Below, piece after piece: positions 1 through 5,527 of a DNA stretch of 8,707 nucleotides; within the stretch, counting starts at the first letter, position 1; every line of letters starts with the position of its first letter. The translations under genes were made by a program, and so were the position numbers. The DNA lies in the NCBI GenBank assembly GCA_046735115.1, contig JBKPSR010000131.1:1-8707 (forward strand), in the 5' to 3' direction. Source of the DNA: JACVRW01 sp046735115 (lineage in GTDB: Bacteria > Actinomycetota > Thermoleophilia > Solirubrobacterales > Thermoleophilaceae). The notes below the pieces were generated by a model. That model had not been told where the DNA came from and did not search any database. It saw only the letters and a list, made by a program, of their open reading frames with translations.

Positions 1-426
1 CGAGAGCTCGCGGAGGAGGTGGTGCAGGACGTCTTTGCCCAGCTCTGGCGTCACGCCGGGGACTACGATCAGCGCCGGGCCAGCGTGCGCACATGGCTGT
101 ACGCGATCGCGCGCAACCGGATCATCGACGCCCACCGGCGCGCCGCCGCGCGCCCGAAGCGCGCCGACGACGACGCCTCCCTCGACACAGCCGCGGAGAT
201 GGACGCGGCGCTCGACCACGCCGTGCTGCGCTGGCAGGTCACGGCTGCGCTGGCGCGGTTGTCGCCCGCGCACCGCGAGGTGATCCGGCTTGCCCACTAC
301 GGCGGCTTGACCATGCGCGAGATCTCCGAGCGCACCGGTGTGCCGTTGGGCACGGTCAAGAGCCGCACCTCCTATGCGCTGCGGCACCTGCGCCTGATCT
401 TCGACGAGATGGAGCTGGAGCCGTGA
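1..426 (+). CDS. ECF-family RNA polymerase sigma factor, 5' end outside window
   Basis: This is a group IV (extracytoplasmic function) sigma factor that would direct RNA polymerase to a stress or envelope regulon. The frame is open from base 1 and its first six codons (RELAEE) continue the conserved region 2 helix, so the GTG at 19 is internal and the true start lies upstream. Residues 1-48 of the fragment are sigma region 2, with the typical VVQDVFAQLW and SVRTWLYAIARNRIID segments. Residues about 81-132 are region 4, with LSPAHREVIRLAHYGG followed by the helix-turn-helix TMREISERTGVPLGTVKSR. It is closest in style to SigK/SigL-type ECF factors. The stop overlaps the GTG start of the anti-sigma gene (GTGA), so the two are probably translationally coupled and the protein is held inactive by its partner. 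Family is certain; the exact ECF group is an inference. Confidence 0.95.
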   Translation, partial: RELAEEVVQDVFAQLWRHAGDYDQRRASVRTWLYAIARNRIIDAHRRAAARPKRADDDASLDTAAEMDAALDHAVLRWQVTAALARLSPAHREVIRLAHYGGLTMREISERTGVPLGTVKSRTSYALRHLRLIFDEMELEP

Positions 427-1103
427 GCGGCTGCCGCAGCCACGCCGACCTGGTCGGCCCGTACGTGCTCGGGGCCCTCGAGGCCGACGAGATGGAGTCG
501 ATGCGCGAGCACCTGGCGAGCTGCGACGCGTGCGCCGCCGAGGCGCGCTCGCTGGCCGAGATCCCGGTGCTCCTCGACCATGCGCGTGAGGACGACGAGG
601 TCACGACGCTGTCGCCCGCCCTCGAGGAGGAGGTGCTCGATCGCTTCGTCAGGGAGCGGGCGGCCGCCCAGCCGCGGCGCCGGCCGTGGAGGCGTTTCGC
701 GATTCCCGCCATCGCCGTGGCGGCGCTGGTCGCGGCGATCCTGGTGGCGGCGTTGCCGAGCGGCCCCGCCCCCGCCTACGCGCATGCGGATCTCTGGAGC
801 ATGCCGGCCGGAGGCGGCGCGGAGGGCACTGCGGACGCCGCCGAGGTGGACGCCGGGACCCGGGTCAAGCTCCACGCGGACCACCTTCCCGTGCAGAGGG
901 GCAGCGCTTACGAGCTCTGGTGCGTGCGCAGCGACGGGCGCTGGATCAACGGCGGCAGCTTCCACGCACGCTCCGACGGCACGGCCGCGGCCGAGCTGAC
1001 CGCGGCGGTACGGCCCGGCGAGTACCACATCGTGGTGGTCACCCGCCGCTCCAGCGACGGCACGCGCGGCGCGGAGGTCATGCGCGGCAAGCTGAACTAC
1101 TGA
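423..1103 (+). CDS. Membrane anti-sigma factor, zinc-binding N-terminus and RskA-like C-terminal domain
   Basis: Predicted 226-residue regulator of the upstream sigma factor. The start is a GTG overlapping the sigma stop by 4 bp; the open frame runs further upstream only as an antisense-like shadow. The cytoplasmic part carries the zinc-associated anti-sigma signature H30-x3-C34-x2-C37, with H7 or C4 as a possible further ligand. An Arg-rich stretch (84-91) precedes a single transmembrane helix at about 92-111. The outer part (about 115-226) resembles the anti-sigma-K C-terminal domain: it contains YELWCVRSDGRWINGG and ends with RPGEYHIVVVTRR. By analogy with SigK-RskA, release of the sigma factor would follow proteolysis inside the membrane in response to a signal outside the cell. 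The signal cannot be read from the sequence. The next gene encodes an exported copper protein on the same strand 32 bp downstream, so a redox or copper signal is conceivable. Confidence 0.92.
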   Translation: MSGCRSHADLVGPYVLGALEADEMESMREHLASCDACAAEARSLAEIPVLLDHAREDDEVTTLSPALEEEVLDRFVRERAAAQPRRRPWRRFAIPAIAVAALVAAILVAALPSGPAPAYAHADLWSMPAGGGAEGTADAAEVDAGTRVKLHADHLPVQRGSAYELWCVRSDGRWINGGSFHARSDGTAAAELTAAVRPGEYHIVVVTRRSSDGTRGAEVMRGKLNY

Positions 1104-1114
1104 ACCCTCGTCCG

Positions 1115-1133
1115 ACGGGCTGCGTAGTCCCGT
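1115..1133 (+). other. Small inverted repeat just before the cupredoxin start codon
   Basis: ACGGG at 1115-1119 pairs perfectly with CCCGT at 1129-1133 across a 9-base loop, and the stem ends two bases before the ATG at 1136. No Shine-Dalgarno sequence is visible between the anti-sigma stop and this ATG. The hairpin could affect initiation or act as a weak attenuator, but there is no T-tract, and five-base stems are common at this GC content. Confidence 0.25.
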
Positions 1134-1135
1134 TC

Positions 1136-1576
1136 ATGCGCGCTCTATCCCTCATCCTCCTGGTCACTGCCTTCGCGATACCGATCGCGGGCTGCGGCGG
1201 CGATGACGACGACAACGGCGGCGGGAGCAGCAGCAGCTCCGGCGGCGGTACGAAGACCGAAGCCTCCGGGGGCGGAGGAGGCGGCGGGGGCGGCCAGACC
1301 CTGAAGATCTCCGCCGATCCTGGCGGCGCGCTCAAGTTCGACAAGAGCTCGCTCACCACGAAGGCCGGCAAGGTCACGATTGTGATGGACAACCCGTCCA
1401 GCCTCCCCCACGCGATCGAGGTCGAGGGGAAGGGCATGGAGATCAAGGGCGACACCGTCACGAAGGGCGGAGTCTCGAAGGCGACCGGGACCCTGAAGGC
1501 CGGCACGTACGAGTTCTACTGCCCGGTCGACGGCCACAAGCAGGCCGGCATGAAGGGAACGCTCACGGTCCAGTGA
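1136..1576 (+). CDS. Exported cupredoxin (blue copper) lipoprotein, rusticyanin/sulfocyanin-like
   Basis: Predicted 146-residue type 1 copper protein anchored to the outer face of the membrane. Residues 1-20 form a lipoprotein signal peptide with lipobox IAGC (C20). Residues 21-53 are a low-complexity linker of Gly, Asp and Ser, including nine Gly in a row (45-53), that would hold the domain off the membrane. The cupredoxin domain (about 55-146) shows the full ligand set: H92 in SLPHAIEV, then C129, H134 and M139 in CPVDGHKQAGM. The C-x4-H-x4-M spacing is that of rusticyanin and sulfocyanin rather than plastocyanin. It should carry single electrons, for instance to a respiratory oxidase. It follows the sigma/anti-sigma pair by 32 bp, so co-transcription is likely. 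The ATG is the only usable start near the signal peptide. Its last 14 bp overlap the convergent Lrp-type gene. Confidence 0.9.
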   Translation: MRALSLILLVTAFAIPIAGCGGDDDDNGGGSSSSSGGGTKTEASGGGGGGGGGQTLKISADPGGALKFDKSSLTTKAGKVTIVMDNPSSLPHAIEVEGKGMEIKGDTVTKGGVSKATGTLKAGTYEFYCPVDGHKQAGMKGTLTVQ

Positions 1577-2027
1577 CGGCCGGGTCGAGCGGCCTGCCCG
1601 GCACCGGCGACGACTGCAGGATCGACGTCGTGGTCTGACCAAGCACGGTGAAGCGGTCGATCACCTCCTCGAGGTGCAGCACGTCGCTCAGGTGCGCGCG
1701 CATGACGTAGCAGTCGTCGCCCGTCACGCGGTGGCACTCCACGACCTCGGGTGTCTCGCGGGCCAGCTCGGCGACGTTCTGGACCTGCCCGGGCGACGGG
1801 CGGATGCGGATGATCGCGCTGAGCGACAGGCCGAGCGCGCGCGGGTCCACGTCGGCGTGGTAGCCCCTGATCGTCCCGTTCTGCTCGAGCCGCTGCAGCC
1901 GCTCGGCGACCGCCGGCGGTGACAGCCCGACCCGCCGGCCGAGCTCGGCCAGCGACAGGCGGGCGTCGCGTTGCAGTTCGGCGATTAGAAGGCAGTTGGT
2001 CGGATCAAGCAGACCATTCGCAGCCAT
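1563..2027 (-). CDS. Lrp/AsnC-family transcriptional regulator
   Basis: Predicted 154-residue regulator that binds DNA and a small ligand, usually an amino acid. The N-terminal helix-turn-helix spans about residues 8-55, with LSLAELGRRVGLSPPAVAERLQRLE as its core. A RAM ligand-binding domain follows at about 68-145, with the typical VTGDDCYVMRAH strand. The length is normal for the family. I chose the ATG at 2025-2027; an in-frame TTG three codons upstream is possible but sits inside the -10-like element. It diverges from an amino-acid-exporter-like gene, an arrangement typical of a local regulator and its target, and a perfect palindrome covers its start codon, suggesting autoregulation. The 3' end overlaps the convergent cupredoxin gene by 14 bp. 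The ligand is not evident. Confidence 0.93.
   Translation of the reverse strand: MAANGLLDPTNCLLIAELQRDARLSLAELGRRVGLSPPAVAERLQRLEQNGTIRGYHADVDPRALGLSLSAIIRIRPSPGQVQNVAELARETPEVVECHRVTGDDCYVMRAHLSDVLHLEEVIDRFTVLGQTTTSILQSSPVPGRPLDPAVTGP
1579..1602. other. Inverted repeat after the cupredoxin stop, possible weak terminator
   Basis: GCCGGG (1579-1584) pairs with CCCGGC (1597-1602) across 12 bases, beginning two bases after the cupredoxin stop and lying inside the end of the convergent regulator gene. There is no T-tract, so this is at best a weak or factor-assisted terminator and may be chance. Confidence 0.22.
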
Positions 2028-2039
2028 ATTGCTCAATAT
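2026..2039. promoter_or_regulatory. Perfect palindrome ATATTG-CT-CAATAT, probable operator
   Basis: This 14-bp AT-rich perfect inverted repeat stands out in GC-rich DNA and covers the ATG of the Lrp-type gene. On the minus strand its right half merges into the hexamer TATATT (2040 to 2035), which resembles a -10 box. A protein bound here would block the regulator's own promoter and lies about 55 bp before the exporter start. Lrp-family proteins commonly bind short AT-rich imperfect palindromes in their own promoter, so this is the natural candidate site. The binding itself is an inference. Confidence 0.6.
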
Positions 2040-2040
2040 A
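2035..2040 (-). promoter_or_regulatory. Candidate -10 box of the Lrp-type gene, leaderless layout
   Basis: TATATT on the minus strand lies 7 bases upstream of the ATG at 2027. A transcript from it would start at or next to the start codon, giving a leaderless mRNA, which is frequent in actinobacteria. A weak -35 (TTCGTA at 2062 to 2057) sits 16 bp further upstream. No clear Shine-Dalgarno sequence competes with this reading. Confidence 0.4.
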
Positions 2041-2064
2041 GCTTCGACCGGCCCTGTACGAAGC
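2041..2064. promoter_or_regulatory. Second inverted repeat GCTTCG-N12-CGAAGC in the divergent promoter region
   Basis: Perfect 6-bp arms at 2041-2046 and 2059-2064. Its centre (2052.5) is exactly 20 bp, about two helical turns, from the centre of the adjacent palindrome (2032.5). It could be a second half of the operator or a hairpin in the 5' leader of the exporter mRNA. It has no recognisable match to a known box. Confidence 0.4.
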
Positions 2065-2091
2065 CGCAGTCGTCGTCGATCCTGTCGGGCT

Positions 2092-3030
2092 GTGACGCAC
2101 AGGGTCCCTCCGCACCTCTACTTCATCGTCAGCGCCGTCTTCCATTACCTCGGCCCGGCCTTCGCGGTGCTGCTGTTCGCACGCGTCGACGTGCTGGGCG
2201 TGGCCTGGCTCCGGATCGCGTCGGCCGCGGTCGTGTTCGCGCTCTGGAGGCGCCCGTGGCGGGCGTTCGGGGCACTCGAGCGGGACGGCAAGCGGCTTCT
2301 GGTCGCCTGGGGGGCCGTGCTGGCCGTCATGAACGCGTGCTTCTACGTGGCGATCGACCGCCTGCCGCTGGGCACGGTCGCCGCAATCGAGTTCCTGCCG
2401 GTGATCGCCCTGGCGGCGCTGGGCGCGCGCAACCCCCGCAACCTGGCGGCGCTCGCGCTCGCCGTGCCGGGCGTCTACCTGCTCACCGGGGTGCAGATCG
2501 AGGGTGAGCCGCTGGGAGTGGCGCTCGCGTTCGCGAACGCGCTCCTGTTCGCGGCCTACATCGTCCTGGCGCATCGGGTTGCCCGGCACGGCTCATTGCG
2601 CGGGATCGACGGGCTCGCGGCGTCGATGCTGATCGCCTCCGTGGTCGTGACGCCGATCGGCGGATGGCAGGTGCTCCCCGCGCTGACGGACCCGGTCGCG
2701 CTGCTCGCGGGCGTCGGCGTCGGGCTCTGCTCGTCGGTGATCCCGTACGTCTCGGACCAGCTGGCGATGCGGCGCCTGCCGCGTGCGACCTACGCGCTGC
2801 TCGTGTCGCTGCTACCCGCCACGGCCACCGTGATCGGGATCGTCGTGCTGACGCAGATCCCGTCGACCACGGAGGCGGCCGGAGTGGCGCTCGTCATCGC
2901 GGGCGTCGCGCTGCACCGCGAACCCCCGGAGTCGCGAACGCAAAGCGCTCCAGCGGCGCGATCAGCGCCGCCGGCCCGGGCCAGTGCTCCCGCAGCAGGC
3001 GCGGCCCGGCGCTGCGCAGCAGCCCCCTGA
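2092..3030 (+). CDS. EamA-family (DMT superfamily) transporter, RhtA-like amino acid exporter
   Basis: Predicted 312-residue inner-membrane protein with about ten hydrophobic helices arranged as two EamA repeats. Several segments parallel E. coli RhtA, the threonine/homoserine exporter: a first-repeat stretch ending WRRPWRAF, the loop DRLPLGTVAAIEFLPV, and SSVIPYVSDQLAMRRLPRATY near the start of the last helices. The substrate is likely an amino acid or analogue, supported by the divergent Lrp/AsnC gene. The GTG at 2092 is the first start outside the regulator gene that leaves a sensible N-terminus; no Shine-Dalgarno sequence is seen. The last helix ends near 2920, but the frame runs on for about 36 residues of Ala/Pro/Arg/Ser-rich tail, antisense to the convergent DUF1232 gene. 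That tail is probably not part of the fold and may come from loss of an earlier stop. Confidence 0.9.
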   Translation: MTHRVPPHLYFIVSAVFHYLGPAFAVLLFARVDVLGVAWLRIASAAVVFALWRRPWRAFGALERDGKRLLVAWGAVLAVMNACFYVAIDRLPLGTVAAIEFLPVIALAALGARNPRNLAALALAVPGVYLLTGVQIEGEPLGVALAFANALLFAAYIVLAHRVARHGSLRGIDGLAASMLIASVVVTPIGGWQVLPALTDPVALLAGVGVGLCSSVIPYVSDQLAMRRLPRATYALLVSLLPATATVIGIVVLTQIPSTTEAAGVALVIAGVALHREPPESRTQSAPAARSAPPARASAPAAGAARRCAAAP

Positions 3031-3316
3031 GCACGAGCGCGACGAGGATCGCGTCGTCGAGCTGGCCCGCAACGGGGATGAAGTCCGGCACGAGGTCGAA
3101 CGGAAGCGCCAGATAGACGAGCGCGAAGCCCGCAGCGACCTTCCAGCGCGCCGGGACGCGCGGGTCGGCCAACAGCCGCTTGAACAAGATGGCGCAGTAG
3201 GGCACGAGCCGGGCGATCACGCGAACGTCCCATTCGCGCCCGCCGATCGCGAGCACCGCGACGAGCGCCACGTAGAGGCCCGCGAGAACGACGACGGCTA
3301 GGAGCAGCCAGCCCAT
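2894..3316 (-). CDS. DUF1232 (YkvA-like) small membrane protein
   Basis: Predicted 140-residue protein. A hydrophobic N-terminal helix (residues 3-25) is followed by a basic segment and then the DUF1232 core at about 60-100, recognisable by YLALPFDLVPDFIPVAG and the following QLDDAILVALVLRGLL. The family is widespread and has no settled biochemical role. A GGTGGG purine stretch precedes the ATG at 3314-3316. It is the last gene of the minus-strand run, 36 bp after the lipoprotein gene. Its final ~10 residues (GVRGAARRPR) and some of the domain's last helix overlap the exporter frame by 137 bp tail to tail. Confidence 0.88.
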   Translation of the reverse strand: MGWLLLAVVVLAGLYVALVAVLAIGGREWDVRVIARLVPYCAILFKRLLADPRVPARWKVAAGFALVYLALPFDLVPDFIPVAGQLDDAILVALVLRGLLRSAGPRLLREHWPGPAALIAPLERFAFATPGVRGAARRPR

Positions 3317-3334
3317 GCGCCCACCATGCTAGGG

Positions 3335-3352
3335 CGGACGTCGCCTCGTCCG
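3335..3352 (-). terminator. Hairpin between lipoprotein and DUF1232 genes, weak or partial terminator
   Basis: CGGACG and CGTCCG (3335-3340 and 3347-3352) form a perfect 6-bp stem with a 6-base loop, directly after the lipoprotein stop codon in the direction of transcription. No U-tract follows. It could stabilise the upstream mRNA 3' end or attenuate read-through into the DUF1232 gene. Confidence 0.3.
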
Positions 3353-4123
3353 TCAGTTCAGCTTCTGATTCAGGCCCTGGATCGCCAGGTCCGTCGCGTC
3401 GAACACGTCGTCGTCGTCCGGGATGTCGATGTCGACGGGAACACCGAAGCGGACGTACTCGACGGTCATCTTCAGCGGGCCCTGGCCGGGCGCGAACTGG
3501 AGCTCCATCTCCATGCGGCGCACGCGCTGGTCGTCGTCGATCCAGACGTCGACAGGGATTTCGGACTGCCCGGTCAGGTCGATGAGCTTCTGGAGGTCCT
3601 GGCCGGGATAGTTGCGGAGGTCGATCGTGGCGCTGTAGTGAGTCGCATCGACGCCGACGACCTGCTCGCGGCCCTCGTCCGTCACGCCGCCGCTCACCTG
3701 CTCGAGCAGCTTCAGCTGAGCGGTGCCGCTCTGCCCCACCTGGCCCAGGGCGGACGTATCGATTCCGAGGCTCTCGTTCGTGCGGCGGGCATCGAGCTTC
3801 ATCCACTCCTTGCCGCCGAGGGCGTTGCCGAACAGATCCGAGCGGAAGTACATCGTGAGACCGTCCGACACGGCCTCGAGCTCACCGGCGCCCGGTACCT
3901 GCATGGTCAGCTGCGCGCGCTGAGCCTTGGCGTCCTCGACGCCGCTGCCGGTCATCACGAGAGGCTGGCCGGTGCCCGGCATCTGCATCTCGCCGCGGAA
4001 GGCAACCTCGGCTCCTCCGGCCGCCTGCGTGTTGTGGGCGGCGGTCGCGAGCAGGGAGGCGTCCACCCCGCCACACCCGCTGAGCAACGTGAGGGCGCAG
4101 AGCGCGAGAAGGATCCGGCGCAT
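3353..4123 (-). CDS. Exported lipoprotein, LppX/LprG/LolA-like fold suspected
   Basis: Predicted 256-residue lipoprotein. The signal peptide MRRILLALCALTLLSGC ends in lipobox LLSGC (C17). The mature part lacks membrane helices and reads as a beta-rich domain with alternating strands: GEMQMPGTGQPLVMTGSG, then GLTMYFRSDLFGNALGGKEWMKL, and PVDVWIDDDQRVRRMEMELQF near the end. This order (test lipid-facing strands, 'WIDDDQ.VRR' strand, acidic end) resembles the LppX/LprG group, which carry lipids in actinobacteria; that assignment is by overall pattern only. The C-terminus holds an Asp cluster (IPDDDDVFDATD). I prefer the ATG at 4121-4123: it has AGAGG four bases upstream and gives a normal signal peptide. 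An in-frame ATG at 4148-4150 overlaps the stop of the duplicated glycosylase tail as ATGA and would add nine residues. Confidence 0.8.
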   Translation of the reverse strand: MRRILLALCALTLLSGCGGVDASLLATAAHNTQAAGGAEVAFRGEMQMPGTGQPLVMTGSGVEDAKAQRAQLTMQVPGAGELEAVSDGLTMYFRSDLFGNALGGKEWMKLDARRTNESLGIDTSALGQVGQSGTAQLKLLEQVSGGVTDEGREQVVGVDATHYSATIDLRNYPGQDLQKLIDLTGQSEIPVDVWIDDDQRVRRMEMELQFAPGQGPLKMTVEYVRFGVPVDIDIPDDDDVFDATDLAIQGLNQKLN

Positions 4124-4146
4124 GGGACCTCTATCGGCCGCATGCG

Positions 4147-4202
4147 TCATTTCAACAGCTTGGAGAGCCTCCGGTCCTTCAATATTCGTCCACCCGTCTG
4201 CT
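4147..4202 (-). repeat. Extra copy of the glycosylase 3' end (copy A), gene fragment
   Basis: These 56 bp match 4672-4727 at 46 positions. Read on the minus strand directly after the peroxiredoxin TAG, and in its restored frame, they encode QTGGRILKDRRLSKLLK and a TGA stop; the intact glycosylase ends QTGGRVLKDRRLSKLLK. Nine of the ten base differences are silent and one changes Val to Ile, so both copies evolved as coding sequence before this one was stranded here. Its TGA overlaps an in-frame ATG of the lipoprotein gene (ATGA), as the intact copy's TGA overlaps the peroxiredoxin GTG. The homology starts at the AG of the peroxiredoxin TAG, which marks the junction. Confidence 0.9.
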
Positions 4203-4675
4203 ACGCCGCGTCGCGCAGCGCCGCCAGGGCGGCGAGGGCCTCTTCATCGTGCGTCTTCGGTGACACCTTCGGAATGACGTGAGCGATCTTGCCATCCGGG
4301 GCGATGATGAAGGTCGCTCGCTGGGCGCCCCAGTGGGTCTTGCCGTACATCGACTTTCTCGACCCAAACCCCCTAGGTCTCCGCCACCGAGCGGTCCTCG
4401 TCGGCGAGGAGGCGGAAGTTCAGGCCCTGTTTGTCGTGGAATCGCTTAACCCTCGCGACCGGATCGGATGAGGCCCCGAGCACCACCGCGCCGCCCGCCG
4501 TGTAGTCCCGGAGATGGCCGCGCACACCACATGCCTGTGTCGTGCAACCGGGTGTGTCAGCCTTGGGGTGGAAGTAGAGGATCAGCGGCTGCCCACGGAA
4601 ATCCGACAGCCGCACGGGTACCCCGTCCTGGTCGGGAAGCTCGAAGTCGGGAGCGGTGTCGCCCCGCTCGATCAC
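4201..4675 (-). pseudogene. bcp: Peroxiredoxin Q/Bcp-type thiol peroxidase, broken by a stop and a frameshift
   Basis: The intact ancestor would be a 157-residue thioredoxin-dependent peroxidase reducing H2O2 and organic peroxides in the cytosol. The first 100 codons are normal, with the P37-x3-T41-x2-C44 active site and C49 as resolving Cys (C-x4-C, PrxQ type). A TAG at 4375-4373 then replaces the expected Tyr of AETYGVW. About 20 bases further an extra base in AAAG (plus strand TTT at 4355-4357, or C4354) shifts the frame; allowing for both, the rest continues as SMYGKTHWGAQRATFII to LAALAALRDAA and a natural TAG at 4203-4201. The 100-residue product keeps both Cys but lacks the conserved Arg of QRATF and the last core strands, so it is unlikely to work. 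The GTG start overlaps the glycosylase TGA by 4 bp (GTGA), so the two were translationally coupled. Sequencing error could explain the insertion but less easily both lesions. Confidence 0.9.
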
Positions 4676-4727
4676 TTCAGCAGCTTCGACAGCCTACGGT
4701 CCTTGAGCACGCGTCCACCCGTCTGCT
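4672..4727 (-). repeat. Glycosylase 3' end, intact copy (copy B) of the 56-bp direct repeat
   Basis: This is the last 17 codons, stop and two preceding bases of the glycosylase gene, the partner of the repeat at 4147-4202. The two copies lie exactly 525 bp apart in direct orientation and bracket the broken peroxiredoxin gene. Confidence 0.9.
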
Positions 4728-5520
4728 CCTCCGGGCAGTAGCACATGACGTAGTCCCTGAAATGGATCGCCTCGATGCGCGTCCCGCAGCGAGGGCACGG
4801 CTCGCCGGCCCGCCGGTGCACCTGGAGCGGCATCGGCAGCTTGTCCGGGACGGTCTCGCCGATGACCTCCTCGTAGTGGTCGAGAGCGGCGCCGAGCACC
4901 TCCTCGCAGGCGTCGCGCAGCGCCTCGACCTCCTCGGGCTCGAGGTCCGAGCCCTTCTGGAACGGCGACAGCCGAGCCGTCCAGAGCAGCTCGTCGACCC
5001 AGGAGCGGCCGATCCCGGCGATCGTGCGCTGGTCGCGCAGCAGCGGGTGCAGGTGGCGGGGCTGGTCGAGCAGGCGCTCGAGCTCTTCGACCGGCGGCGG
5101 CGGACAAGCGTCGGGGCCGAGCGTGGCCACCGCCTCATCCGTTGCCACGTCCTCGGCGTGCAGAAGCTTCGCCCAGGCTCGCTGCTGCGTCCCGAACTCG
5201 CGCAGGCGCAGCTCGCGGCCGTCCTCGAGGCGGACGAGAATGCGCGAGGCGCGGTCGCGAAGCGATGCGCGCGAATCGAACAGCTGCAGGCGGCCCGCCG
5301 ACATCAGGTGGACCAGCAGCGTCAGGTCGCCGGCCTGAACGGCGAGCATCTTGCCGATGCGGCGCACGCCGTCGAGCTCCCGCCCCGCGAGCGCGTCGAG
5401 CGGCGGGTCGAAGGTCTTGAGCGCCACGAGCCCCGGCGCGAGCGCGGACTCGACGCGTGCGCCGGCCAGCCCCGCCGTCAGGCGGCGTGCGGTGATCTCG
5501 ACCTCGGGCAACTCGGGCAT
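4672..5520 (-). CDS. Fpg/Nei-family DNA glycosylase/AP lyase
   Basis: Predicted 282-residue base-excision repair enzyme that removes oxidised bases, such as 8-oxoguanine or formamidopyrimidines, and cleaves the resulting AP site. The N-terminus MPELPEVE supplies the catalytic Pro2 and Glu3, with Lys57 in RRIGKML and HLMSAGRL (71-78) as the usual active-site loop. Helix-two-turn-helix residues lie around DQRTIAGIGRSWVDELLW (163-180). The zinc finger is unusual: C242 and C245 are standard, but the second pair reads C260-Y-C262 where CxxC is normal, and the hairpin between is about two residues short. R255 sits five residues before C260, as in E. coli Fpg. The tail QTGGRVLKDRRLSKLLK is typical of actinobacterial Fpg. 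The 'DPRRFG' loop of classical Fpg is replaced by LREFGTQQ, so substrate range could differ. It begins the minus-strand gene run and is coupled to the peroxiredoxin gene. Confidence 0.93.
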   Translation of the reverse strand: MPELPEVEITARRLTAGLAGARVESALAPGLVALKTFDPPLDALAGRELDGVRRIGKMLAVQAGDLTLLVHLMSAGRLQLFDSRASLRDRASRILVRLEDGRELRLREFGTQQRAWAKLLHAEDVATDEAVATLGPDACPPPPVEELERLLDQPRHLHPLLRDQRTIAGIGRSWVDELLWTARLSPFQKGSDLEPEEVEALRDACEEVLGAALDHYEEVIGETVPDKLPMPLQVHRRAGEPCPRCGTRIEAIHFRDYVMCYCPEEQTGGRVLKDRRLSKLLK

Positions 5521-5527
5521 GGCCTCA

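Noticed and set aside
19..426. GTG at 19 as start of the sigma factor
   Set aside because: The six codons before it (RELAEE) continue the conserved region 2 helix, so the protein begins before the window.
1196..1294. GGC/GAC/AGC triplet runs in the cupredoxin lipoprotein as a microsatellite
   Set aside because: The units vary and encode a typical Gly/Asp/Ser linker after a lipobox; no regular repeat unit is present.
3326..4282. 318-codon plus-strand frame opposite the lipoprotein gene
   Set aside because: No motif and no start signal; its resemblance near 4150-4200 to the 4675-4725 region comes only from the antisense of the duplicated glycosylase tail.
4147..4375. TAG read-through (recoded stop) making a peroxiredoxin-glycosylase-tail fusion
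   Set aside because: The first TAG is also followed by a frameshift, so recoding alone cannot give the full protein; the rest of the window uses TAG as a normal stop (for example the isomerase). A gene scar explains the data better.
4147..4727. The 56-bp direct repeats as target-site duplications or att sites of a mobile element
   Set aside because: They are 82% identical with synonymous differences, far too long and diverged for a target duplication, and no integrase or transposase lies between or nearby.
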